From the NCBI GenBank assembly GCA_934277945.1, contig CAKQWA010000001.1:1-64000 (forward strand): a stretch of 64,000 bases of DNA. Direction: 5' to 3'. Numbering within the stretch: the stretch's first letter is position 1; each line of letters opens with the position of its first letter. Shown here piece after piece: positions 1 to 6,806 of this stretch. The stretch is from an uncultured Alphaproteobacteria bacterium (lineage in GTDB: Bacteria; Pseudomonadota; Alphaproteobacteria; CAAGCB01; CAG-977). Position numbers and translations under genes: made by a program. The notes under the pieces were generated by a model that was not told the origin of the DNA, did no database searches, and saw only the letters and a program-made list of their open reading frames with translations.

Positions 1-17
1 TCCTTTCACTCCGACCA
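1..17 (+). tRNA. 3' end of a tRNA-Pro, cut by the window edge
   Basis: The first 17 bases read as the end of a tRNA: half of a T-stem (CCTTT), a seven-base acceptor strand CACTCCG, discriminator A and an encoded CCA. An acceptor strand ending in CTCCG/CCCCG followed by ACCA is typical of bacterial tRNA-Pro, which begins CGG. The rest of the gene lies outside the window, so the identity is inferred from the tail alone. Confidence 0.6.
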
Positions 18-52
18 ACAAAAAAACCGCTCACTAGAGCGGTTTTTTTGTT
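17..52. terminator. Bidirectional terminator after tRNA-Pro
   Basis: A near-perfect inverted repeat pairs AACAAAAAAACCGCTC with GAGCGGTTTTTTTGTT around a 4-base loop. It has a seven-T run on the plus strand and a matching A run, so it can act as an intrinsic terminator in both directions. It starts directly at the tRNA CCA end. Confidence 0.8.
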
Positions 53-108
53 GAGGGGTAAAAGTCAAGGATTTGAACCGACAGGGGCGCTACGCAAAAA
101 AGTTGCCA
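22..108. repeat. Direct repeat, copy 1 (about 86 bp)
   Basis: This segment recurs at 343-427, offset by 319 bases, with only a few substitutions and one-base indels. It contains the terminator stem GAGCGG, the block TTGAGGGGTA, a sequence GTCAAGGATTTGAACCGAC and the end GGCGCTACGCAAAAAAGTTG. The complement of the middle block reads GGTTCAAATCC, the core of a tRNA T-arm, so the repeat may descend from a minus-strand tRNA 3' end. Confidence 0.75.
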
Positions 109-123
109 TACGGCAAGTTTTTT
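97..123. terminator. Terminator-like hairpin
   Basis: An A-rich arm plus TTGCC pairs with GGCAA and a T-run around the 4-base loop ATAC, with one G-G mismatch. It resembles an intrinsic terminator usable in either direction. There is no adjacent gene, so it is probably part of the decayed tRNA-terminator debris of this region. Confidence 0.45.
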
Positions 124-215
124 GTCTGCAAGCCCGCCGTTTTGTTGACAAGCGAGAGCGGGCGACCGCTCGAAGCGCGTCCTAAAAAACGGCGCGACAA
201 GGCGTGTAACGCCGT

Positions 216-234
216 AATCCTTTCACTCCGACTA
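216..234 (+). pseudogene. Detached copy of the tRNA-Pro 3' tail
   Basis: Positions 218-232 repeat the 15 bases TCCTTTCACTCCGAC found at 1-15. The CCA is mutated to CTA and no D-arm or anticodon arm can be recognised upstream. It is therefore a tRNA 3' fragment, the type of remnant left by tandem duplication or by recombination at a tRNA 3' end. Confidence 0.65.
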
Positions 235-244
235 ATTAAAAACT

Positions 245-274
245 AAAAAACTTGCCTTGAATGGCAAGTTTTTG
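245..274. terminator. Terminator-like hairpin after the tRNA-Pro remnant
   Basis: AAAAACTTGCC pairs with GGCAAGTTTTT around the loop TTGAAT, followed by further T-rich sequence. It lies just after the tRNA-tail copy, as the terminator at 17-52 follows the first tail. This suggests that a tail-plus-terminator unit was duplicated and then diverged. Confidence 0.6.
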
Positions 275-342
275 TTTTTAATCAATGAGCCTTAACAAAC
301 CAAGCCGGCAGGCGCGGGTGCGTTTAGGCGGAATTGCAAAAG

Positions 343-427
343 AAACCGCTCACAAGAGCGCTTTTTTTTGTTGAGGGGTAAAAGTCAAGGATTTGAACCG
401 ACGGGGGCGCTACGCAAAAAAGTTGCC
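343..427. repeat. Direct repeat, copy 2 (about 85 bp)
   Basis: Second copy of the element at 22-108, about 90 percent or more identical by eye. The terminator stem is damaged (GAGCGC in place of GAGCGG). From here to the promoter at 508 no gene or strong structure is visible. Confidence 0.75.
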
Positions 428-507
428 GCGATGCAAATTTTGTCCGCGCTCTCCCCTAAAACGTTAAAAAATTACGCACAGCGCACGCTTTACGGCATTT
501 TTCGCGC

Positions 508-536
508 TTGTTTGATGAAAACGAATCGCCTATAAA
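508..536 (+). promoter_or_regulatory. Predicted promoter of the small toxin-like mRNA
   Basis: A -10 hexamer TATAAA (531-536) lies 17 bases after a weak -35 TTGTTT (508-513). The expected start point, about seven bases downstream, is near 543. That is exactly the first base of the hairpin at 543-565, so the transcript would begin with a stem-loop. Confidence 0.5.
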
Positions 537-565
537 AGAAAAGTCCGGTGTTTGCACCACCGGAC
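534..565 (-). terminator. Terminator of the antisense RNA; also 5' hairpin of the sense mRNA
   Basis: GTCCGGTG (543-550) pairs perfectly with CACCGGAC (558-565) around a 7-base loop. On the minus strand the stem is followed by TTTTCTTTT, a good intrinsic terminator. On the plus strand the same hairpin sits at the predicted 5' end of the toxin-like mRNA. Confidence 0.7.
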
Positions 566-605
566 ATCTTCCTAACTGGAAGGAGCTAACTGCCTAACTC
601 CATCT
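536..605 (-). ncRNA. Predicted antisense RNA (antitoxin candidate), about 70 nt
   Basis: A minus-strand promoter with a perfect -35 starts transcription near 605, and the terminator stem at 543-565 ends it near 536. The RNA would be fully complementary to the first 60 or so bases of the leader of the 20-residue peptide gene, including the left arm (578-591) of the main leader helix. It does not reach the ribosome binding site at 684-690, so repression would be indirect, as with leader-binding antitoxins such as IstR-1. This is inferred from promoter, terminator and overlap; transcription is unproven. Confidence 0.5.
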
Positions 606-690
606 ATGTTCAGGATATGAAAACGGATTGGCTTTGTCAATCTGTTTTCAGTTGGCTCCTTCCCAACGCGGTCATGTTTCCGCAAAGGAG
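578..690 (+). promoter_or_regulatory. Structured leader with alternative Shine-Dalgarno pairing
   Basis: The arm GGAAGGAGCTAACT (578-591) pairs with AGTTGGCTCCTTCC (650-663) over 14 bp with one G-U. Inside it, 619-630 pairs with 638-649 over 12 bp. The right-arm segment CTCCTT (656-661) is also complementary to the ribosome binding site AAGGAG (685-690), with a supporting GCGG/CCGC stem at 668-671/680-683. The two folds exclude each other. If the left arm were occupied by the antisense RNA, the freed right arm could mask the ribosome binding site. Confidence 0.55.
612..640 (-). promoter_or_regulatory. Predicted promoter of the antisense RNA
   Basis: Read on the minus strand, a perfect TTGACA (640-635) is followed after exactly 17 bases by TATCCT (617-612), which keeps the first three bases and the last of TATAAT. 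It lies inside the loop-proximal part of the leader of the peptide gene. Transcription from it runs against the leader toward the terminator at 543-565. Confidence 0.55.
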
Positions 691-698
691 AGAGCAAA

Positions 699-761
699 AT
701 GATTAAGATTTTAACAATGTTAAAACTTATCATCGAAGTCCTGATCGTCATTTTCGGCTGA
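699..761 (+). CDS. 20-residue hydrophobic peptide, candidate type I toxin
   Basis: The frame encodes MIKILTMLKLIIEVLIVIFG. Fifteen of the 20 residues are hydrophobic; the only charged residues are Lys3, Lys9 and Glu13, so it should form one membrane helix. A strong ribosome binding site AAAGGAG (684-690) lies eight bases before the ATG and an intrinsic terminator begins nine bases after the stop. The roughly 155-base leader starts with a hairpin, folds extensively and is crossed by a predicted antisense RNA. Size, composition and layout match type I toxins such as the Ibs peptides of Escherichia coli. I recognise no specific homologue. Alternatives are a small regulatory membrane peptide or a leader peptide, but no gene follows that it could control. 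Confidence 0.6.
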   Translation: MIKILTMLKLIIEVLIVIFG

Positions 762-769
762 CAGGCGAA

Positions 770-794
770 AGGCGGGTGTCGAACCCGCCTTTTT
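770..794 (+). terminator. Terminator of the peptide gene
   Basis: AGGCGGGT (770-777) pairs with ACCCGCCT (783-790) around a 5-base loop and runs into TTTTT. It ends the peptide transcript eight bases before the stop codon of the convergent autotransporter gene. Confidence 0.85.
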
Positions 795-801
795 CATTCA
801 A

Positions 802-3800
802 TCAGAAGTGCCATTTCAGCGTTATCATGCCCGTGTGCGAACGGGTGTTGTCGGAAAAGCGGTTGTCCGCCCAGACGTTCAGCGAAAATCCGTCCGTAAA
901 GCGAATGTCGAAGCCGCCGCCCAGCACGAAAAAGTCCTTGTCGCCCCATTCGCCCGTCGATGTGAACGCCGTGCGGGTCACGTCGGATGCGAAATAGGCG
1001 GACACTTGCGGCGCGTCGCCTTTCAGCAGATGCTGGTACGCCGCGTCAAGCGTGAATTCAAAGCGGGGACCGCCGAAGCCGATCATCACGCCCGTTTGAC
1101 CCGTGACGGACGTGTCCGTCGCATCGCCGATATGCAAGGCGAAAGCGTCGTCGCCCGTTTCCGTGAACGCGCCCTGATGCTTGCGCGCGTAGTTCGCCGC
1201 GACGTACGGACGCATGTGCAGGTAGCGCGATTTGGCGCGCGGATTACCGTTTGCGTACAAATCGACGCCCAGATTCAAGCCGCCCTCCGCCGACCATCCG
1301 TCGTATTTTTGGTGCAAATCCGTATCGTTGGAAACGCCGCCCCTGCGCACGCCCTTATAATCCTGATATCCGCCCAAAGCGATGCCGTTCAGCGAGAACA
1401 TACCGCGTTTGGCGGAAAAATACACGCCGCCGCGCCAATCCTGAATGTTCATTTTGTCGTCTTCCTGACGGCTTTTGCTCTTGGCGTACCCCGCCGTGAA
1501 GCCGAAAACAAGATTTTTGTCCGCTTCAAAATCAAAGCCTATCATGCCGCCGAACAACGTCGATTCGATTTTGGCGGTTCCCGTTTTTTTGTTGGCGTCG
1601 ACCTGCGATTTGCCGCCGATGCCCTGCACCCAGACCTTGTTTGTCAGAGTCGTCGCGCCCGCCGACCGTCCGCGATAAGCCGCCGGACGATACCCGCCGC
1701 CGCGGTGCTTCGCCGCGCTGGGAGTCGTGAAGCCGCGCGCCAGATTGAACAGGCGGGAGTTCACGTTGTCGTTGATTCTGTTTGCCAGCGGCATATTTTC
1801 AATCGACACGGACTGCACCTGACTGCGCATTTTGTGAATTTTGTTTTTAATTCCTTCTTCATTTTCCAAATAATAGGCTTTGAAAGCGTCATTGCCGTTT
1901 TGCATCTGCCTGTCTAAAGCGGCGGCGACCGCTTTGTCCCCGTCCGACAGCGGCGTTTCATACGGTTCGTCGTCGTCCAGATGATACCGGTTGATTTTCA
2001 CGTTCAACTGCCCGATGCCGCCGTCTGTGGCGTAATTATAAGCAAAATCGTAAAAAATGATGTCGTCGTACGTCGGCAGTTCCAAATTTCCCGTAATCGC
2101 TCCCGCTTCCGATTCAATCAGCGTGAACGTTCCGCTTTCCAAATTATCCGTGTTAAAGGCAAGCGCCGCGTCTTTAAACTCGTAGCCGGAGGTAAGGACA
2201 AATAAATCCGACGGCTTGTTGAAATAAATCTTGCCGTGCATATCGATTATTATCTGTTTTGCGGTCACGGAAGACATGATTGTTCCGCCGTTGTTGTAAA
2301 CCGCGGAGCCGCCGACAGACCCCGTCCCCGCCAAAACGCCGTTTTGAGAGATATACACGTTCTTGACCAGATTTCCGGTTTGCGTCAGATAAAGCGTGCC
2401 CGCATCAATGACGGTGTCGCCTTTCCAGTTTTGCGTGCCGGCGAATTGCAGTTCCCCGCTTCCCGTTTTGCGCAAGCCGACGTGAGCGTCCATATGCGAT
2501 TTTTTATGCTTTGTTTCCGAAATGTCGTGCCGGAAAGGCAAGCCTTCCTCTCCGGCGTCGACGTTGATTGTGTAATACCATTGATTTTTGTCCGAATCGT
2601 AATCCGACGCGCTCAAACGGTTCGCGTCGAACGTTTTTAATCCTTTGACGGACGAATCCAAATCCAAAAGCCCGTTGCCGAACACGCTTTCGTACGACAG
2701 ATAATTGCCGTCGAAACTTGCGAACGTCAGATTGCCGTTTTCGTCATATTGACTGACAAGCTGGTTGTTGTAGAACACCTGAACGTCCTCGCACACCGCG
2801 CACAACGTTTTCAAACTGTTGACGCGTGCCGCGCGTTCCGCTTCGCTCGGACCCGAACCGGACATAATCACATAGCGGACGACGGGAATTAAAATCTCGC
2901 TTGTTCCGCCCTGCCCGTCCTTAACCGTCGACGACAAAATGTTGTATTGCTCGTAGTATTTCGCCGCGTTGGACGAATCGAGTTTATACGCGTTCGACAA
3001 AAGCGTGTCAGCCAACTGCTTGCCGTTCAGAAACGGAAAAGCGGACGACACGACCGCCGCCGCGCCCGCCACCATCGGCGACGCCATGGACGTGCCTTGA
3101 TACACGTCGTAATAACCGTAGTCGTCCGTCGGGTTCGCAACCGTGGAATAGATGTTCATGCCGGGGGCGGCGATCGACCAGTCTTCCGCCTTGTACGCCA
3201 AGTTTGAAAAATACGCCAGAAAATCCTTGTCCGTCGGCTTTTTGGTCGGGTCGTACGCCACGACGCTGACAATGTTGTTTCTGACCGAAGAATCGTAATA
3301 CGGCAAGCCCGCGACCGCGACGTTCGGCGACAGCATCGTATCGTTCGACGCCGCCGCGACGATCAGTTTGTTTTCGGCGGCAAGTTTTTGAGCGTCGCCC
3401 CGCGTCGCATTGACGAGGGCTGGCGTGACTTTTTTGCTTCCGGCGTACAGTTCCCAATCCGCCCAGCCCCAAGAATTGTTGTTGATTTTCACGTCGTCGA
3501 ACGCACTTGTTGCCAGAGCCTGCCACGCGCCGTCCGTGCCGACGCACGCGATCGAGCCGCAACCGACGGCGGAAAATCCCAAAAGAGAGGCGCCATACGC
3601 GACTCCGTGCATTTCGCTGCCGTCTTTCGCCGCGCCGATAATACCGGCGACGTGCGTGCCGTGGTCGCCCCAAACGGGATTCAGCGCGACGCCGTTGTAC
3701 GACGATCCCTGCAAGCCCGATATTTTGCCCGAAAATTCCGGATGTGTTAAAAGAATCCCCGAATCGACGACGGCGACGGTTACGCCCTGCCCCGCGGTTT

Positions 3801-3975
3801 TGCCGTATTCCGCCAGCGTTTTATACGCCAAATCCGCGCCGATTTGCGCCAGTCCTTTCATTTTTTTAAATTCGTCGTTGCAGAAAGTTCCCGCACAGTC
3901 CGACCGGTACGCGCTGAAAGCGAACGCGTCGCCCGCGATGAAAACGCAGGACAGGATTAACAGGAACTTTTTCAT
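802..3975 (-). CDS. Autotransporter subtilisin-like serine protease
   Basis: This 1,057-residue protein has a signal peptide (MKKFLLILSCVFIAGDAFA), then a peptidase S8 domain. The catalytic triad is intact: Asp71 in VAVVDSG, His105 in HGTHVAG, Ser296 in GTSMASP, with the oxyanion Asn near 211. A passenger beta-helix carries the linker motif with GSGELQFAGTQNWKGDT near residue 510. The last 270 or so residues look like an autotransporter beta-barrel ending in a terminal Phe (KWHF), as outer-membrane proteins do. The family is exported by the type V route and cleaves itself, host or surface proteins. The gene is monocistronic, between a tRNA-Arg gene and the small peptide module. Confidence 0.92.
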   Translation of the reverse strand: MKKFLLILSCVFIAGDAFAFSAYRSDCAGTFCNDEFKKMKGLAQIGADLAYKTLAEYGKTAGQGVTVAVVDSGILLTHPEFSGKISGLQGSSYNGVALNPVWGDHGTHVAGIIGAAKDGSEMHGVAYGASLLGFSAVGCGSIACVGTDGAWQALATSAFDDVKINNNSWGWADWELYAGSKKVTPALVNATRGDAQKLAAENKLIVAAASNDTMLSPNVAVAGLPYYDSSVRNNIVSVVAYDPTKKPTDKDFLAYFSNLAYKAEDWSIAAPGMNIYSTVANPTDDYGYYDVYQGTSMASPMVAGAAAVVSSAFPFLNGKQLADTLLSNAYKLDSSNAAKYYEQYNILSSTVKDGQGGTSEILIPVVRYVIMSGSGPSEAERAARVNSLKTLCAVCEDVQVFYNNQLVSQYDENGNLTFASFDGNYLSYESVFGNGLLDLDSSVKGLKTFDANRLSASDYDSDKNQWYYTINVDAGEEGLPFRHDISETKHKKSHMDAHVGLRKTGSGELQFAGTQNWKGDTVIDAGTLYLTQTGNLVKNVYISQNGVLAGTGSVGGSAVYNNGGTIMSSVTAKQIIIDMHGKIYFNKPSDLFVLTSGYEFKDAALAFNTDNLESGTFTLIESEAGAITGNLELPTYDDIIFYDFAYNYATDGGIGQLNVKINRYHLDDDEPYETPLSDGDKAVAAALDRQMQNGNDAFKAYYLENEEGIKNKIHKMRSQVQSVSIENMPLANRINDNVNSRLFNLARGFTTPSAAKHRGGGYRPAAYRGRSAGATTLTNKVWVQGIGGKSQVDANKKTGTAKIESTLFGGMIGFDFEADKNLVFGFTAGYAKSKSRQEDDKMNIQDWRGGVYFSAKRGMFSLNGIALGGYQDYKGVRRGGVSNDTDLHQKYDGWSAEGGLNLGVDLYANGNPRAKSRYLHMRPYVAANYARKHQGAFTETGDDAFALHIGDATDTSVTGQTGVMIGFGGPRFEFTLDAAYQHLLKGDAPQVSAYFASDVTRTAFTSTGEWGDKDFFVLGGGFDIRFTDGFSLNVWADNRFSDNTRSHTGMITLKWHF

Positions 3976-4088
3976 GGCAAGCCTCGCAGAAAACGGTTTG
4001 ATTTAGCATAAAGACTAGATAATAAAGGTAAAGAAAACGGTAATTTCGCATAAAGGAATCCGTTTTTTCGCGCGATTTGAAAAAGGTG

Positions 4089-4117
4089 TTGAAATTTCGC
4101 GGATATCGGGATACATA
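4089..4117 (+). promoter_or_regulatory. Predicted promoter of tRNA-Arg
   Basis: TTGAAA (4089-4094) and TACATA (4112-4117) are separated by 17 bases. The expected start point near 4124 lies six bases before the mature tRNA 5' end. Confidence 0.45.
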
Positions 4118-4129
4118 AGAGATGTGTGC

Positions 4130-4206
4130 GGCCTCGTAGCTCAGCCGGATAGAGCAACAGCCTTCTAAGCTGTGGGTCGAGCGTTCGAATCGCTCCGAGG
4201 TCACCA
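4130..4206 (+). tRNA. tRNA-Arg (anticodon TCT)
   Basis: A complete 77-base cloverleaf with encoded CCA. The acceptor stem GGCCTCG pairs with CGAGGTC with one G-U. The anticodon stem ACAGC/GCTGT encloses the loop CTTCTAA, giving anticodon TCT for AGA codons. The T-arm contains GTTCGAATC. Confidence 0.95.
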
Positions 4207-4212
4207 CTTTTA

Positions 4213-4238
4213 AAAAGCCCCTCGTCAACGGGGCTTTA
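4213..4238. terminator. Terminator after tRNA-Arg
   Basis: AAAGCCCC (4214-4221) pairs with GGGGCTTT (4230-4237). It lies eight bases after the tRNA and five before the stop of the convergent Fic gene, so it probably serves both. Confidence 0.75.
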
Positions 4239-4242
4239 AGTT

Positions 4243-5331
4243 TTACGGGTTTTCAAAATTCAAAAAATACCGCGTATGCCGAAATTCTCCCGTTTTGAAC
4301 AAAGCGCCCTTGTCGACCAAATCCGCCAAATCGCGCGTCGCCGTCGCGGGACTGGCTCCTGTGATTTTCATATAGTTGTCCGCGCTTAAACCGCCTTTAA
4401 ATCCGGCCGTTCCCTCTTGAAACATTCTTTGAACGGCTTTCTCCTGACGCGGATTTAGCAAACCGCGAATCCTGTCGTACAGTTTCGTTTTTTGAATGAC
4501 GAAATCTATTTTTTTCAGCGTGTTTTTCTGCGCGGATAACGCAACATCCGCAAAATAGGTCAGCCAGTTTGTAATGTTTAAAGAATTTGCCCGTTCCAAA
4601 GCGGCATAATAATCTTTCCTGCCGGCGTTAATCGCTTCGGCAAGCCCCGTCAGCGCGGGCTGTCCGAGCGACTGCGACAATGCCTTTTCCGCCAAAGCGC
4701 GCGCCAAGCGCCCGTTCCCGTCATCAAAAGGATGTATCAAAACGAAATGCAGATGCGCCATGCCCGCCCGTTCCAAAGCGTTCATATCTTTTGACCCGTT
4801 AAACCATTGAATGAAGCGGCGCATTTCCCGTTCAATCCGGCTGCTCGGCGGTGCTTCGTAATAAACCCGCCTGTCGTAACAGTTCCCGGCGACAATCTGC
4901 ATCGGCTCCTCTCCCGTGCGGTAAACGCCAAAGGCAAACCGTCCCGTCTTTGCGCTCATCAGTTTTTCGTGCCAGCGAAAAAGCGTTTCATCGCTCAACG
5001 GTTTATCAAACGATTCATACAAATCCGTCATCATCGCCGCGATTCCGTGTTCTGCGGACGAAACGCGTTCATTCGCAACGGGCAGCCCCATTTGCTTTCT
5101 TATTGAGGAGCGGACGCCGGCGCGGTTGAGCATTTGCCCCTCAATTTCGGACGTTTTTGTCGCTTCATCGGTCATCAATTCCGCTTTCAGTGTTTTTTGC
5201 TCGTCATCCGAAATGCATTTAAACGCCCCTGTTCCCTGTCCCGATTGAAACAGCCACAACTTTTCCGCCGCCGACAAAGCCGCTTTGTCGTAAGAGAAAT
5301 GAGGCCAATTTTTATTTTCCCAAATCCACAT
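4243..5331 (-). CDS. Fic family protein (AMP-transferase type) with N-terminal inhibitory motif
   Basis: A 362-residue Fic protein. The N-terminus (MWIWENKNWPHFSYD) matches the DUF4172 extension found on many such proteins. The active-site loop is complete: HPFDDGNGRLAR, with His200, Asp204, Asn206 and Arg208. An inhibitory motif of the form [S/T]xxxE[G/N] is present as TSEIEG at 60-65, so the protein belongs to the self-inhibited class with the inhibitory helix before the Fic core. The C-terminal 70 or so residues resemble a winged helix. The family adds AMP to hydroxyl side chains of proteins; the target is unknown. It stands alone, with no antitoxin partner beside it, which the built-in inhibitory motif makes unnecessary. 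Confidence 0.9.
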   Translation of the reverse strand: MWIWENKNWPHFSYDKAALSAAEKLWLFQSGQGTGAFKCISDDEQKTLKAELMTDEATKTSEIEGQMLNRAGVRSSIRKQMGLPVANERVSSAEHGIAAMMTDLYESFDKPLSDETLFRWHEKLMSAKTGRFAFGVYRTGEEPMQIVAGNCYDRRVYYEAPPSSRIEREMRRFIQWFNGSKDMNALERAGMAHLHFVLIHPFDDGNGRLARALAEKALSQSLGQPALTGLAEAINAGRKDYYAALERANSLNITNWLTYFADVALSAQKNTLKKIDFVIQKTKLYDRIRGLLNPRQEKAVQRMFQEGTAGFKGGLSADNYMKITGASPATATRDLADLVDKGALFKTGEFRHTRYFLNFENP

Positions 5332-5423
5332 GAGCCGTTGCCCTTTCTTTTATCGCTCATAATAACATTATTTTTGATTGATAGAAAGCGTTTCCACTCC
5401 TCACGTTCAAGTCAAGGCAAAAA

Positions 5424-5459
5424 AATGACTTCGACATATCGTTGTATATCGAAGTCATT
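5424..5459 (-). terminator. Terminator of the LuxR-type gene
   Basis: AATGACTTCGA (5424-5434) and TCGAAGTCATT (5449-5459) form an 11-bp stem. On the minus strand it is followed by a run of T, so it would end the transcript of the small regulator at 5485-5685. Confidence 0.7.
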
Positions 5460-5484
5460 GATCGGTAAGAAGATGCGCCGGAAG

Positions 5485-5685
5485 TTAAATCAGATTCAAT
5501 TCCATCGCCTTCAACACGGCAGCGGTACGGTTTTTGACGCCCAAGCGAAAAAACAAACCCGACATGTGCAGTTTGATGGTCGCTTCCGACACTTTCATCT
5601 CATAAGCGATTTGTTTGTTTTGCAGACCGCGCGCCAGTTTCTTGATGACTTCCGTCTGTTTGGGGGTTAATTTGTATTTTACCAT
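5485..5685 (-). CDS. Stand-alone LuxR/GerE-type DNA-binding protein
   Basis: The protein has only 66 residues and consists almost entirely of a LuxR-type helix-turn-helix: LTPKQTEVIKKLARGLQNKQ, then VSEATIKLHMSGLFFRLGVKNRTAAV. The order matches the four-helix GerE domain. Neither a receiver nor an autoinducer domain precedes it; the 219 bases upstream are non-coding and lead to a divergent LysR gene. It has its own terminator, so it looks like a complete small regulator rather than a fragment. Single-domain LuxR proteins of this size exist in other bacteria. The regulated genes cannot be told from the sequence; the divergent LysR gene is a candidate. Confidence 0.85.
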   Translation of the reverse strand: MVKYKLTPKQTEVIKKLARGLQNKQIAYEMKVSEATIKLHMSGLFFRLGVKNRTAAVLKAMELNLI

Positions 5686-5904
5686 GCTCTCTCTCCATTG
5701 ATTTGCATTTTTTGTCTTACACCCTTTTTTATATAGCGGATTTTAAGGCTTGTACACCCGTCGATTTTATCGATGCGATATATAAAAGCAGGCACATCCT
5801 TTCGGTTTTATCCCTGTGGTTATAACAAAATAAAAATGTGTGCATTTACGGATAAATTATTCTAAACTGTATAAGGATTTAACGCAAACAACCGAAAGTT
5901 TTAC

Positions 5905-6804
5905 ATGTCCGTCAAATATCAAACAGCCTTGTTAAAAGAATTGCTTGCCTTAAAAGAAGCCGTCGACGCGGGACAAATTCACCGCGCGGCTGAAAAGAAC
6001 GGCTTTCGCCAGACGAATTTTTCAAAATTGTTAAAAGATTTGGAATCAAGGTTCGGCATCGCTTTGTTTCAGCGCACCTCGACGGGATTGATTCCGACAA
6101 ACGCCGCGCGCACGCTGTATCCCGAAATTCAGGCGATCGACACCGCGTTGAACAAAATCGAAGCCGCCCATGTCAAAGAGGAAAACCTGACGGGCAACCT
6201 GACGATTTGGATGGACGAAGAATTTTCCGAAAACCCCATTTTGAAGCCTTTGTCTCTGTTTTACGCGTGTTATCCGAAAATCAGTCTGCATCTTTTGACC
6301 GATAAAAAAACGGATTTGCGTTCGGTTGACGTTGTCGTCATTGACAAAAGCGCGCACGCGGTGCCGCCGCACAGCACGCCGTTGTTCGAATGCAAAACCC
6401 ACGCGCATTTCTACACCAGCCGCGATTATCTGGAAAAGCACGGGCATCCGAAAAACTTGTCGGATTTTCTTGAAAATTACGACATTTGCCTGCGCCAGTT
6501 CTATTTAAATATGCCGGAATGTTACTTCCTGTTGAAACAGGCGCAACACCTGAACACGATTTCGGATTCCGGCACGGTCATTATGCGTTTGGTGCGCGAC
6601 GGGGACGGCGTCGCACTGCTACCGGATTGGTGCAAAAACATCTATCAGGATCTGGTGCGGCTGGAAAACGTCGATTTCGCGCTGGTTCAGCATTTTATCG
6701 CGTATACGCCGCGCACGGAACAGCCCGCGAAACTGCAACTGTTCACGAACTTCATGCGCGAAGCCGCTCTCGACCACCGACTTCCCGTGTCGTTTTTCGA
6801 TTAA
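5905..6804 (+). CDS. LysR-family transcriptional regulator
   Basis: A 299-residue regulator with a LysR helix-turn-helix at about residues 8-65 (IHRAAEKNGFRQTNFSKLLKDLE, then the wing FQRTSTGLIPTNAA). The remaining 220 residues fit the two-lobed effector-binding domain. The helix-turn-helix is slightly off consensus, with NFSKLLKDLE where most members have A/S-x-x-ISRAISRLE. The gene is divergent from the small LuxR-type gene and ends two bases before gmk, which faces it. The effector is unknown. Confidence 0.88.
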   Translation: MSVKYQTALLKELLALKEAVDAGQIHRAAEKNGFRQTNFSKLLKDLESRFGIALFQRTSTGLIPTNAARTLYPEIQAIDTALNKIEAAHVKEENLTGNLTIWMDEEFSENPILKPLSLFYACYPKISLHLLTDKKTDLRSVDVVVIDKSAHAVPPHSTPLFECKTHAHFYTSRDYLEKHGHPKNLSDFLENYDICLRQFYLNMPECYFLLKQAQHLNTISDSGTVIMRLVRDGDGVALLPDWCKNIYQDLVRLENVDFALVQHFIAYTPRTEQPAKLQLFTNFMREAALDHRLPVSFFD

Positions 6805-6806
6805 GG

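Noticed and set aside
1..430. Duplicated tRNA-Pro tails as a current integrative-element attachment pair
   Set aside because: Only about 200 bases lie between them and no integrase or cargo is present; I keep it as a possible scar only.
699..761. The 20-residue peptide as a transcription attenuator leader
   Set aside because: The terminator after it is followed by the convergent end of the autotransporter gene, so there is no downstream gene to attenuate.
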